Source of the DNA: Thermoanaerobaculia bacterium
Lineage (GTDB): Bacteria > Acidobacteriota > Thermoanaerobaculia > Multivoradales > Multivoraceae
Assembly: GCA_022822365.1 (NCBI GenBank)
Contig: JAJEBV010000023.1
Coordinates: forward strand, 1-58,510
Length of the DNA stretch: 58,510 nt
Reading direction: 5' to 3'
Shown: one piece after another, positions 1 through 8,830 of the stretch
How positions within the stretch are numbered: position 1 is the first letter of the stretch
Layout of the letters: every line of letters begins with the position of its first letter
Translations under genes and position numbers: made by a program
The notes under the pieces: generated by a model
Database searches by the model: none
What the model was told of the DNA's origin: nothing
The model's input: only the letters and a program-made list of their open reading frames with translations

Positions 1-1
1 G

Positions 2-3000
2 ACGGCCGCTGTCGCCCCCGGCATCCCGACGGAGGTTCGGCTGAGCTGGAAAACGGCCCGCAACGCCACCGGCTACCGCGTGAGCTACACGTTCAAGGGG
101 AAGACAACCGTCCACGCGGTCTATCCGTCGGATGCGACCAAGGCCTACGTCGACGGCCTGGAGTCCGGCAGCTACACCTTCACCGTCGCCTCCTTGAGCC
201 GGACCGGCTTCAGCGAAGCCGAAAAGAAGTTCAAGCTGCCCAAGCCGGCGAACGCTCCTCCCAAGGCCGCGGAACTCCTGAGCGTGGTGCGCTTCGGCAA
301 GGAGGCCCTCCAGCACCGGTACAAGGACCGCTCGACGGATGAAGCGAGTTTCGTCAACGCCATCCGGGCGGACGACGGCTACTGGACCTACGCCCGCGTC
401 GCCACCCAGGACGGACCGGGCGATGGCGACACGAGCCGAGGGAACTGGGTCGTCGAGCCAAAGACGGTCTACCACCTCCGTGTCCTCGCCGAGTCCACGA
501 ACGGCTCACTGAACAGCAACATCGTCACGATCTACTCATCGCAGGATCCCGGCGACGTGACCGTCGTTCCCACGGGGTCCACCAGCGTCGACGTCACCTG
601 GACGGACCGCGCAAACCAGGAGACGCGTTTCGCCGTCCAGTACCGGGGCGAGACCGGGGGCTGGACCACCGCCGCGACGGTCAAGAAGAACGGCACGAAG
701 GCGTCGGTGGACGGACTTGTGGCGGGCGCCCGCTACCGGTTCCGCGTCCGCGCGCGCATCCCCTACTCCTTTGGCGACGACTATTGGGACGACAGCGACG
801 TCCTCATCGTGACGATGCCGCCGCCCGGGCCTTCCGGGGTCACGGCGACCGCGCTCGATTCGACTTCCGCCACCGTCCAGTGGACCTCTTCGTCCACGAC
901 CGAGACCGGTTTCGTCATCGAGGCGCGGCCCGCCGGCGATCCGAACGCGGAGTGGTCCATCCACGGCGCGGCAGCGGCCGGCGCCACGACCGCCACCGCC
1001 ACCAACCTGACACCGAGCGCCACCCACGAGATCCGCGTACTCGCCGCCCAGGCGGACAACGGCCGCTCGACGCCCAGCGATCCCGCCACGGTCACCATGC
1101 CGCCGCCGCCGCCGAGCGGGCTCACCGCCACGAGCGCCGGCCCCACCAGCGTGAACCTCATGTGGATGGACGAATCAACCGACGAGACGGGCTTCGTCGC
1201 CAGTTACCGGGCGGAAGGCGCGGCGACCTGGACCGTCTTCGCGACGGAAGCGAACGCGAACGCGACAACGCTCACCGTCACGGGGCTGACCGGCGGCGGC
1301 AACTTCGAGTTCCAGGTTCGGGCGAGAAGCGCCAACGGCCTGTCCTCTCCCAGCAACACCGCCCGAGTCACGGGGCTCGGCGCTCCGGCAGCCGCCACCG
1401 GTCTGACGGCGACCGCCACCGGCCCCACGACCGTGGACCTCGCCTGGAGCGACAACTCGAACGACGAGACGGGCTTCGATATCGAGCACCGGAAGAACGG
1501 CCTCGGCGCCTGGACCAGCGCGCCCGGGGCCGCAGCCAACGACAGGGCGGCGACCGTGAGCGGTCTCGCGCCGAGCACGGTCTACGAGTTCCGGGTGAAC
1601 GCCCGCAATGGGAGCGGCGCCGCCCCGGGCGCGCCGGTCTCCGTGACCATGCCGCCGCGGGAACCCCTGCAGGTGGCTGTCCAGGCCACGGACGCCACCT
1701 CGGCGCTGATCACCTGGGTCGACCGGACACGGGACGAGACGGGCTTCCGTGTCGAGCGGCGGACCGGCGGAGGCGCCTGGTCCGTCACCGAAACCACGGA
1801 CCCGGATGTCCAGCAGGCGACCCTTGCCGGACTTGCAACCAGCACGCCGTACGATGTCCGCGTCACGGCCGTCAGCGCGACCGGCGAGTCGCCCGGCAGC
1901 GTCGTCTCCCTCACCATGCCGCCGGCGGCGCCGACCGGCCTCGCCGCGACGGAGGCAAGCCCCACCAGCGTCACCCTGACCTGGATGGACAGCTCGCCGG
2001 ACGAGGCTGGATTCATCGCCGAGTACCGCGCGGCTCGCTCGGGCGATCCGTGGACCGCCTACGGAACGCAAGCCGCGGCCAACGCCATGACGATCACGGT
2101 CAGCGGGCTGATGTCCGGAACCGGCTACGAGTTCCGCGTACTGGCGAAGAGCAACGCCGGGCCGCATACCCCGAGCGACCCGGTGTCCATCGAACCGCTC
2201 GGCGGGCCGACCGCGCCCACGAACGTCATGGCGACCGCGCTGGGCTCGAACGGCGCGTCCGTCTCCTGGCGGGACAACTCGGCCGATGAAACCGGCTTCG
2301 CCGTCGAGTACCGCCTGGGCGCGGACCTCTGGACCACCGGCGCCACGGTCGGCCCGAACGAGTCGTCGGCGGCGATCGGCCACCTCTTCGGCAGCCGCGC
2401 CTACGAGTTCCGGGTCACCGCCACCAACGCCGTCGGCGCGAGTTCCAGCGCGCCCGCAACGCTTACCCTGCCTCCGCCCGCCCCGACGGAGCTTTCCGCT
2501 TCGCCGGCATCGCGGACGAGCGTCACCCTGACCTGGACGGACAACTCGGCCGATGAGAACAACTTCGTCATCGAGTACCTCGCCGCAAGCTCGCTGGCCG
2601 TGGCGTTGGCAACGTCCACCGACACCGAAGGCGCGCCGACTTCGGGCGGTCCGGAAGGCATGACCGCCGGCCAGACAGCGGCCACCTGGACCACCTTCGG
2701 AACGACGGCCGCCGCCGACGCGGAAACGATCGCCGTTACCGGCCTCGCCTCGGACACGCCCTACGCCTTCCGGGTCTCCGCCGACCATGGAACGAACGGG
2801 ATGTCCTCGCCGAGCAACCTCGTCTGGCTCGGCAGTCTGGGGCTCCCGCTCGCCGCCACGGGAGTTACCGTTCAGGCTTCAGGTTCCACCACCGTGTCCG
2901 TGACCTGGATGGACAACTCCTCGGACGAGACGGGATTCGCGGTCCAGTACCGGCAGCCCCTGGGCGCCTGGACCACCGCCCTGACGGCCGGCGAGAACGC

Positions 3001-6000
3001 CCGTTCGGCCACGGTGACCGGCCTTGCTTCCAGCACGGCCTACGAGTTCCGGGTGAACGCCATGAACGAGAACGGGCCCCAGCCGAGCGCCGCGGTCTCG
3101 CTCACCATGCCGCCGGCGGCCCCGACCAACCTGATTGCTGCCCCTGTCTCCGGCACGGAGGTGCTCCTGATCTGGACCGATGCGTCGACTGACGAGACCG
3201 GCTTCGTCGTCGAGTATCGGGAGTCCGGCCAGACGGCCTGGACCATGTTCGGAAGCGAGCTGCCCGCCGACACGGCGCGCGTCACCGTGACCGGGCTTGT
3301 GGCCGGCAAGGGGTACAGGTTCCGGGTGTTCGCGAACCACGGCACGAACGGACTGTCCTCGCCCAGCAACATCGAATCCACCCTCGGCGTGCCGGCGCCG
3401 GCGGCGCCAACGGGCGTATCCGTTACGGCCGCCGGCTCGACCTCGGCGGTAGTCTCCTGGACGGACGCGTCGGCGAACGAGCAGGGCTTCCGCGTCCAGT
3501 ACCGGACAGGGTCGGACCCGTGGTCGAACGGGGCGACGGCCGGTTCGAATACGGCCTCGGCTACGGTCAGCGGGCTCGCGCCGAGTACGGCGTACGACTT
3601 CCGGGTCGAGGCATACAACTCGACCGCCGCGGTACCGAGTTCCGTCGTCTCCCTCGTCATGCCGCCCGCGGCGCCGACGGGTCTGTCGGCGTCCGCGGCA
3701 TCGGCCACCAGCGTCACCCTGTCGTGGACGGACAACTCCTCGGACGAGACTTCGTTCGCGGCGGAGTACCGAACAACCGGTGTGGAGAGCTGGACGGTGT
3801 TCGGCATGGAGGCTCCAGCCGGCGTCACGACTCTCACGGTGACGGGTCTTGTCGCCGGCACGGCCTACGAGTTCCGGGTGTACGCGAAGCACGGTATGAA
3901 CGGCCTTTCGTCGCCGTCCAACGTCGCGTCTGTGGCCGGTCTCTTGTTCTCTCGCTCCTCCATCAACGTGACGGAGGGCAACAGCGCGACCTACACCGTG
4001 AAGCTGGCCAGCCAGCCCACGGGCAACGTGACCGTCACCGTGTCCGGCCACAACGGCACGGACCTTTCGGTGGATACGGACAGCACGACGCAGAACGACC
4101 AGTCGACGCTGACCTTCACGACGACGAACTGGAACAGCGCTCAGACGGTGACGGTAAGCGCGACGACGGACGCGGACTCGGACAACGAGGCGCCTATCAC
4201 GCTTGCCCACGCGGCGTCGGGCGGCGGCTACGGGTCGGTGTCGGGCAACGTGACGGTGAACATCATCGACAGCGACAATCCGACGGTAGAGCTGTCGGTG
4301 TCGGGTGCCGGCGCGGTGACGGAGGGCGGCACGCTGACGGTGACGGCGACGGTGAGCCGGGGGCCCTCCGGGAACCTCTCCGTGCCGGTGCAGCGGGTGG
4401 CGGGGAACTCGTCGGCCGACGGGAGCGACTACTCGCTGCCGGCGATCACGATCTCGAGCGGCGCCACGTCCGGCACGGCGACGTTCACGGCAACGAACGA
4501 CGCGGCGGACGAGCCGGACGAGACGCTGCGCCTGGCCCTCGGCACGGTGTCGGGCTACGACCACGGCACGTCGCACCGAGTGGACATCGTGATCACGGAC
4601 GACGACCCGACGACGGTGGCGCTCTCCGTGCCGGATGCGACGGCCACGGAGGACAGTTCCTCGGCCACGGCCACGATCCGGCTGACGCTCGGCCGCGGCC
4701 TGGTCTCCGGCGAGTCCCTGGCCGTGCCCTTGCAGTTCAGCGGCGGCACGGCGGGGACGGACTTCACGCTTGGGCTGTCCGGCTCGCCCGCGGGCGTGAC
4801 CTTCAACGTGGCGACCGGCACGGTGACCTTCACCGGTCCGCAGGCGGGCGCGACGGCCACGGCGGCGAACGTGACGCTGACGGCGGCTTCCGACGCCGAC
4901 GCGGAAGACCGGACGGTGACCGTGTCCATTCCTGCGAGTTCGACGGGCAACGCGCCGATCCTGACGGCGACGAACCTCGACGGCGGGGCCACGGGCAGCG
5001 GCAGCGGCCAGGTCACGATCACGGACGACGAGTCGAAGGGTTTGACGTTCTCGACTTCCACCGTGAACGTGACGGAGGGGAGCAGCGCGACGTACACGGT
5101 GAAGCTCGCCACCCGGCCAACTGCCGCCGTCACGGTCACCGTCAGCGGCCACGGCGGCACGGACCTCTCGGTGGACACGGACAGCACGACGCCGAACGAC
5201 CAGACAACGCTGACGTTCACGACATCCAACTGGAACAGCGCGCAGACGGTCACGGTCAGCGCGACGGCGGACGCCGATTCGGACAACGAGGCGCCGATCA
5301 CTCTGGCCCACGCCGCGTCCGGAGGCGGCTACGTCGGCGTCTCGGGCGACGTCACGGTCAACATCATCGACAGCACCGCCCCGGTCGTGCTGCCGACGGC
5401 GCCGTCCGGCGTAACCGTCACGGCCACGGGTTCGACTTCGGTGTCCGTCGCCTGGTCGGACGAGTCCTCCGACGAGACGGGCTTCACGGTGGAGCACCGC
5501 ACGGGCGCGGGGGAGTGGACCTCGGGGGCGCCGGCGTCGGCGGAGTCGGAGTCGGCCGCGGTGACGGGGCTTCGGCCCAGCACCGCCTACGACTTCCGGG
5601 TGCTGTCGGTGAACGTGCACGGTTCCTCGCCGAGCGGCGCGGTGTCGCTGACGATGCCGCCGGCGGCGCCGACGGGCCTGGTGGCGTCGGCTTCGACGAG
5701 CACGAGCGCGACGCTGAGCTGGACGGACGCGTCGTCGGACGAGACGTCGTTCGTCGTTCAGTACCGGGCGGCCGGCGCGCAGGGCTGGACGACGTTCGCC
5801 ACGGAAGCCGGGGCGAATACGACGACGCTCACGGTGACGGGTCTCGCGGCGGGGACGAGCTACGAGTTCCGGGTGTTCGCGAAGCACTCGGCGAACGGCC
5901 TGTCCTCGCCGTCGAACGTGGCGTCGGTGGGGCCCACGGCGCCTCCCGCGGCGCCGACGGGCTTGACGGTCACGGCGTCCGGCTCGACTTCCGTGTCCGT

Positions 6001-8611
6001 GTCGTGGACGGACGCCTCGACGGACGAGACGGGCTTCGAAGTGGAGTACCGGACGGGAAGCGATCCCTGGGCGACCGGCGCGACGGTGGAGGCCGGCGTG
6101 ACGGCGGCGACCGTCACGGGCCTCTCGCCGGGCGCGGCGTACGATTTCCGGGTGGCGTCGTTCAACGCGAACGGCCGGTCCCCCGGATTCCCGACATCCC
6201 TCACGATGCCTCCGGCCGCCGCGTCCGACCTCGACGGCACGGCGACCGACGCCACCAGCGTGACGCTTACCTGGACCGTCAACTCGGTTGACGAGACGAG
6301 CTTCCAGGTCGAGTACCGGCCGGCGCGGACGGAGGAATGGACGATCTTCGGAACCGAGTTCCCGGCCGGCGCGACGACGGCGGTCGTCACGGGCCTCGTC
6401 GTCGGGACGAGCTACGACTTCCGCGTGTACGCGAAGCACTCGGCCAACGGCGTTTCGTCTTCCAGCAACGTGATGCGCGTCGGCGCGTTCGGCGCTCCGG
6501 CGCCGCCGACGGAGCTCGCGGCGACGCCGGTCGGGGCGGGTTCGGTGCGCCTGACGTGGAGGGACGCGTCGGAGGACGAGACGGGCTTCGAGATCGAGTA
6601 CCGGGAGGCGAACCCCGGGGTGTGGCGCAAGTTCGGGACGGAGGCGCAGCCGAACGCCGAGTCGATCGTGGTGACCGGGCTCGAGGCGGACACCCTGTAC
6701 GAGTTCCGGGTGATCGCGAAGAGCGCCGCCGGCCTGTCGACGCCGTCGCCCGCGAGCGAGGCGGCCACGGAGGGACGCGTGACGCCTCCTCCGCCGCCTC
6801 CGGGTCCGCCGTTGCCGCCTCCGCCGCCGCCGAACCGGGCGCCCTACTTCGATCCGGCGACGCCGCTCCTGCTCACCGTCGTCGAGGGGACGACCGGCGC
6901 CATCGGCTTCGTCACGGCCGACGACCCGGACGGCGACGACCTCTCGTACCGTCTTTCCGGCGCCGGCCGGCGATTCGCGATCGACGCGGACACGGGCGAG
7001 CTCTCGGTGCGGCGCGGCGTGACGCTGGACGCTTCCGAGCGGTCGTCGTACGAGTTCACGGCGGTCGCTTCGGACGGCGAGCTGAGCGCGAGCCGGGAAG
7101 TGACCGTGGAAGTCGTCGAGCCCGCTCCTCCGGGCAGCGACCCGGTCGAACAGGCGCCGGCGGCGCCTTCGGGTCTTCAGGCGACGCTCCTGACTTCGTC
7201 GGTGGTCGTGCTGACCTGGACGGACACATCGGACGACGAGACCGGCTACGAGCTGTTCCAGCGCGAGGGCGTGGGCGGCTGGGAGCGGGCGCGCACGCTG
7301 CCGGCTGAGGCGGAAACGGCAACGGTGGAGGAGCTTTCGGCCGGGATCGAGTACGAGTTCGTGGTCGTGGCGAGGAATCGGCGCGGCCTGACGGCGAGCA
7401 ACGTGGCGGAGGTCGAACTGTCGCTGGCGCCGCCGACGCATCTCGACGCCGCGCCGCTGAGCGAAACGAGCGTTCGGGTGTCCTGGCGCGACAACTCGAT
7501 CTCGGAGACCGGCTACGAGGTGCAGATCAGGCCGCGGGCCCGCGGGGACGACTCGGATGACGAAGCCGACGGGACGGGAGCTCCCGGAACCGACGGCGAG
7601 GGCGGCGCGGCCAACGGCTGGACGGCGGCGGCGACGCTTGGACCGAACGCGACCTTCGCCGTGCTGGACGGCCTGGAACCGGGCGGCCGCTACCTGTTCC
7701 GGGTCGGCGCGCTGGGACCCGGCGCGCCGGCGTTCGGCCGCACCGGCGCCTTTGCCGTCGCGTCCGTGCCCGAGCCCGGCGAGATGACGAACTGCTCGCC
7801 GAGCGAAACGGCGGCCGTGCTGTCGGGCGGCTACGAGGCGCGGATGTGCTTCGAGATGCCCTCCGGCGCGCGGGTCGACGCCTCGAACTACCACCTGGAG
7901 TCGACCGCTTCGGGCCTGCTCTACTTCTTCGACCGGGACAACGTGGAGGTCCTGGTCAAGGTGCTCGACGGCTGCGCGATCAACGGCCACCGCTGGGTCT
8001 TCGCCGCGGCCGTGACCGACCTGGCCTTCAACCTGGAGATCACGGAGCGGGCGACGGGCCGCGCCTTCAGCCACCGGAACCCGCGCGGCATGACCGCGGC
8101 GACGGCCGGCGACGCGGCCGCCTTCCCCTGCGACCCGGCGACGGCGGCCGCCGCAAGCGCCGCCGAGCCCGGCGGCGCGCCGCCGGAGCTCCCGGGCCCC
8201 GCCGCCGGCCGGCCCGTCCTGACCGCCGCTCAGCTCGACGACGGGAATCCGGACAAGCCGCCGGTCTGCGAACCGCAGGGCCCGGGCATCGAACTGGAGG
8301 ACGGCCACCGGATCGACATGTGCTTCCAGACGCCGGACGGCGAAGTCGGCCGGGCGCGGGACTGGGGACTGAGGTCCCGATCCTCGGCCCTGCTCCACTT
8401 CTTCGACAGGGAGAACGCCGAAGTCCTCGTCAAGGTCCTCGACGGCTGCAACGTCAACGGCCACCGCTGGGTCTTCGCCGCCGCCGCCACCGACCTCGCC
8501 TTCCAACTCGTCGTCACCGCGCCCGACGGCCAACGATGGACGCATCGCAACCAAGCCGGACGAACCGCCGAACCGCGAAGCGATGCCGCCGCCTTCCGCT
8601 GCCTGAACTGA
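2..8611 (+). CDS. Giant fibronectin type III / Calx-beta / cadherin-like surface protein (5' partial)
   Basis: The frame is open to the first base of the window, and FN3 sequence is already present upstream of the GTG at 80, so the true start lies outside. About 21 FN3 units carry the signature W-x-D-x-S-x-DETGF-x-V-E-Y-R. Residues counted from codon 80: FN3 block about 1-1285; four Calx-beta-like units about 1289-1768 (the first and fourth, motif INVTEG/VNVTEG, are nearly identical); five more FN3; a Pro-rich linker; one cadherin-like unit (about 2255-2350); two FN3; then two copies of a Cys-flanked module at 2572-2684 and 2730-2841. No enzymatic domain is visible. It is most likely an exported adhesin or surface-layer protein. 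The export signal would lie before the window. Confidence 0.9.
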   Translation, partial: TAAVAPGIPTEVRLSWKTARNATGYRVSYTFKGKTTVHAVYPSDATKAYVDGLESGSYTFTVASLSRTGFSEAEKKFKLPKPANAPPKAAELLSVVRFGKEALQHRYKDRSTDEASFVNAIRADDGYWTYARVATQDGPGDGDTSRGNWVVEPKTVYHLRVLAESTNGSLNSNIVTIYSSQDPGDVTVVPTGSTSVDVTWTDRANQETRFAVQYRGETGGWTTAATVKKNGTKASVDGLVAGARYRFRVRARIPYSFGDDYWDDSDVLIVTMPPPGPSGVTATALDSTSATVQWTSSSTTETGFVIEARPAGDPNAEWSIHGAAAAGATTATATNLTPSATHEIRVLAAQADNGRSTPSDPATVTMPPPPPSGLTATSAGPTSVNLMWMDESTDETGFVASYRAEGAATWTVFATEANANATTLTVTGLTGGGNFEFQVRARSANGLSSPSNTARVTGLGAPAAATGLTATATGPTTVDLAWSDNSNDETGFDIEHRKNGLGAWTSAPGAAANDRAATVSGLAPSTVYEFRVNARNGSGAAPGAPVSVTMPPREPLQVAVQATDATSALITWVDRTRDETGFRVERRTGGGAWSVTETTDPDVQQATLAGLATSTPYDVRVTAVSATGESPGSVVSLTMPPAAPTGLAATEASPTSVTLTWMDSSPDEAGFIAEYRAARSGDPWTAYGTQAAANAMTITVSGLMSGTGYEFRVLAKSNAGPHTPSDPVSIEPLGGPTAPTNVMATALGSNGASVSWRDNSADETGFAVEYRLGADLWTTGATVGPNESSAAIGHLFGSRAYEFRVTATNAVGASSSAPATLTLPPPAPTELSASPASRTSVTLTWTDNSADENNFVIEYLAASSLAVALATSTDTEGAPTSGGPEGMTAGQTAATWTTFGTTAAADAETIAVTGLASDTPYAFRVSADHGTNGMSSPSNLVWLGSLGLPLAATGVTVQASGSTTVSVTWMDNSSDETGFAVQYRQPLGAWTTALTAGENARSATVTGLASSTAYEFRVNAMNENGPQPSAAVSLTMPPAAPTNLIAAPVSGTEVLLIWTDASTDETGFVVEYRESGQTAWTMFGSELPADTARVTVTGLVAGKGYRFRVFANHGTNGLSSPSNIESTLGVPAPAAPTGVSVTAAGSTSAVVSWTDASANEQGFRVQYRTGSDPWSNGATAGSNTASATVSGLAPSTAYDFRVEAYNSTAAVPSSVVSLVMPPAAPTGLSASAASATSVTLSWTDNSSDETSFAAEYRTTGVESWTVFGMEAPAGVTTLTVTGLVAGTAYEFRVYAKHGMNGLSSPSNVASVAGLLFSRSSINVTEGNSATYTVKLASQPTGNVTVTVSGHNGTDLSVDTDSTTQNDQSTLTFTTTNWNSAQTVTVSATTDADSDNEAPITLAHAASGGGYGSVSGNVTVNIIDSDNPTVELSVSGAGAVTEGGTLTVTATVSRGPSGNLSVPVQRVAGNSSADGSDYSLPAITISSGATSGTATFTATNDAADEPDETLRLALGTVSGYDHGTSHRVDIVITDDDPTTVALSVPDATATEDSSSATATIRLTLGRGLVSGESLAVPLQFSGGTAGTDFTLGLSGSPAGVTFNVATGTVTFTGPQAGATATAANVTLTAASDADAEDRTVTVSIPASSTGNAPILTATNLDGGATGSGSGQVTITDDESKGLTFSTSTVNVTEGSSATYTVKLATRPTAAVTVTVSGHGGTDLSVDTDSTTPNDQTTLTFTTSNWNSAQTVTVSATADADSDNEAPITLAHAASGGGYVGVSGDVTVNIIDSTAPVVLPTAPSGVTVTATGSTSVSVAWSDESSDETGFTVEHRTGAGEWTSGAPASAESESAAVTGLRPSTAYDFRVLSVNVHGSSPSGAVSLTMPPAAPTGLVASASTSTSATLSWTDASSDETSFVVQYRAAGAQGWTTFATEAGANTTTLTVTGLAAGTSYEFRVFAKHSANGLSSPSNVASVGPTAPPAAPTGLTVTASGSTSVSVSWTDASTDETGFEVEYRTGSDPWATGATVEAGVTAATVTGLSPGAAYDFRVASFNANGRSPGFPTSLTMPPAAASDLDGTATDATSVTLTWTVNSVDETSFQVEYRPARTEEWTIFGTEFPAGATTAVVTGLVVGTSYDFRVYAKHSANGVSSSSNVMRVGAFGAPAPPTELAATPVGAGSVRLTWRDASEDETGFEIEYREANPGVWRKFGTEAQPNAESIVVTGLEADTLYEFRVIAKSAAGLSTPSPASEAATEGRVTPPPPPPGPPLPPPPPPNRAPYFDPATPLLLTVVEGTTGAIGFVTADDPDGDDLSYRLSGAGRRFAIDADTGELSVRRGVTLDASERSSYEFTAVASDGELSASREVTVEVVEPAPPGSDPVEQAPAAPSGLQATLLTSSVVVLTWTDTSDDETGYELFQREGVGGWERARTLPAEAETATVEELSAGIEYEFVVVARNRRGLTASNVAEVELSLAPPTHLDAAPLSETSVRVSWRDNSISETGYEVQIRPRARGDDSDDEADGTGAPGTDGEGGAANGWTAAATLGPNATFAVLDGLEPGGRYLFRVGALGPGAPAFGRTGAFAVASVPEPGEMTNCSPSETAAVLSGGYEARMCFEMPSGARVDASNYHLESTASGLLYFFDRDNVEVLVKVLDGCAINGHRWVFAAAVTDLAFNLEITERATGRAFSHRNPRGMTAATAGDAAAFPCDPATAAAASAAEPGGAPPELPGPAAGRPVLTAAQLDDGNPDKPPVCEPQGPGIELEDGHRIDMCFQTPDGEVGRARDWGLRSRSSALLHFFDRENAEVLVKVLDGCNVNGHRWVFAAAATDLAFQLVVTAPDGQRWTHRNQAGRTAEPRSDAAAFRCLN
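7793..8605 (+). repeat. Tandem pair of Cys-flanked C-terminal modules (protein-level repeat)
   Basis: Within the giant surface protein, two copies of a module of about 112 residues start at Cys2572 and Cys2730 and end at Cys2684 and Cys2841. Both contain the core L-x-FFDR-(D/E)-N-x-EVLVKVLDGC, then NGHRWVFAAA and TDLAF. The same core is, from memory, common at the C-termini of secreted proteins of Thermoanaerobaculia-like bacteria. Its function is unknown; attachment or sorting at the cell surface is an inference from its terminal position. Confidence 0.75.
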
Positions 8612-8830
8612 CCCGCTCGCGCAAGTCAGGATCGGGACGCCGCTGCTAGTCTGAACACCGCAGGGGAATGCCGAGCGCCAACAGAACGTTGACTCAACCC
8701 CTACCACCCTCGCACCGAGCGGCGTGGACGCCGACCGCGGACCGGTGGGTACGCTCTTCAGTCATCGTTCGCTGATCGGAATCGTCCCGCGATTAGAAGC
8801 GCCGCCCGAGTAGCCATGGAGGACACACGG

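Noticed and set aside
1900..6800. CRISPR-like or satellite repeats
   Set aside because: The repeats are coding FN3 units of about 285 bp with diverged sequence and no constant spacer/repeat pattern.
2879..8707. Very long minus-strand reading frame (1942 codons) antisense to the giant FN3 gene
   Set aside because: Extremely Arg-rich and low-complexity, with no domains. It is the expected antisense shadow of a repetitive high-GC gene.
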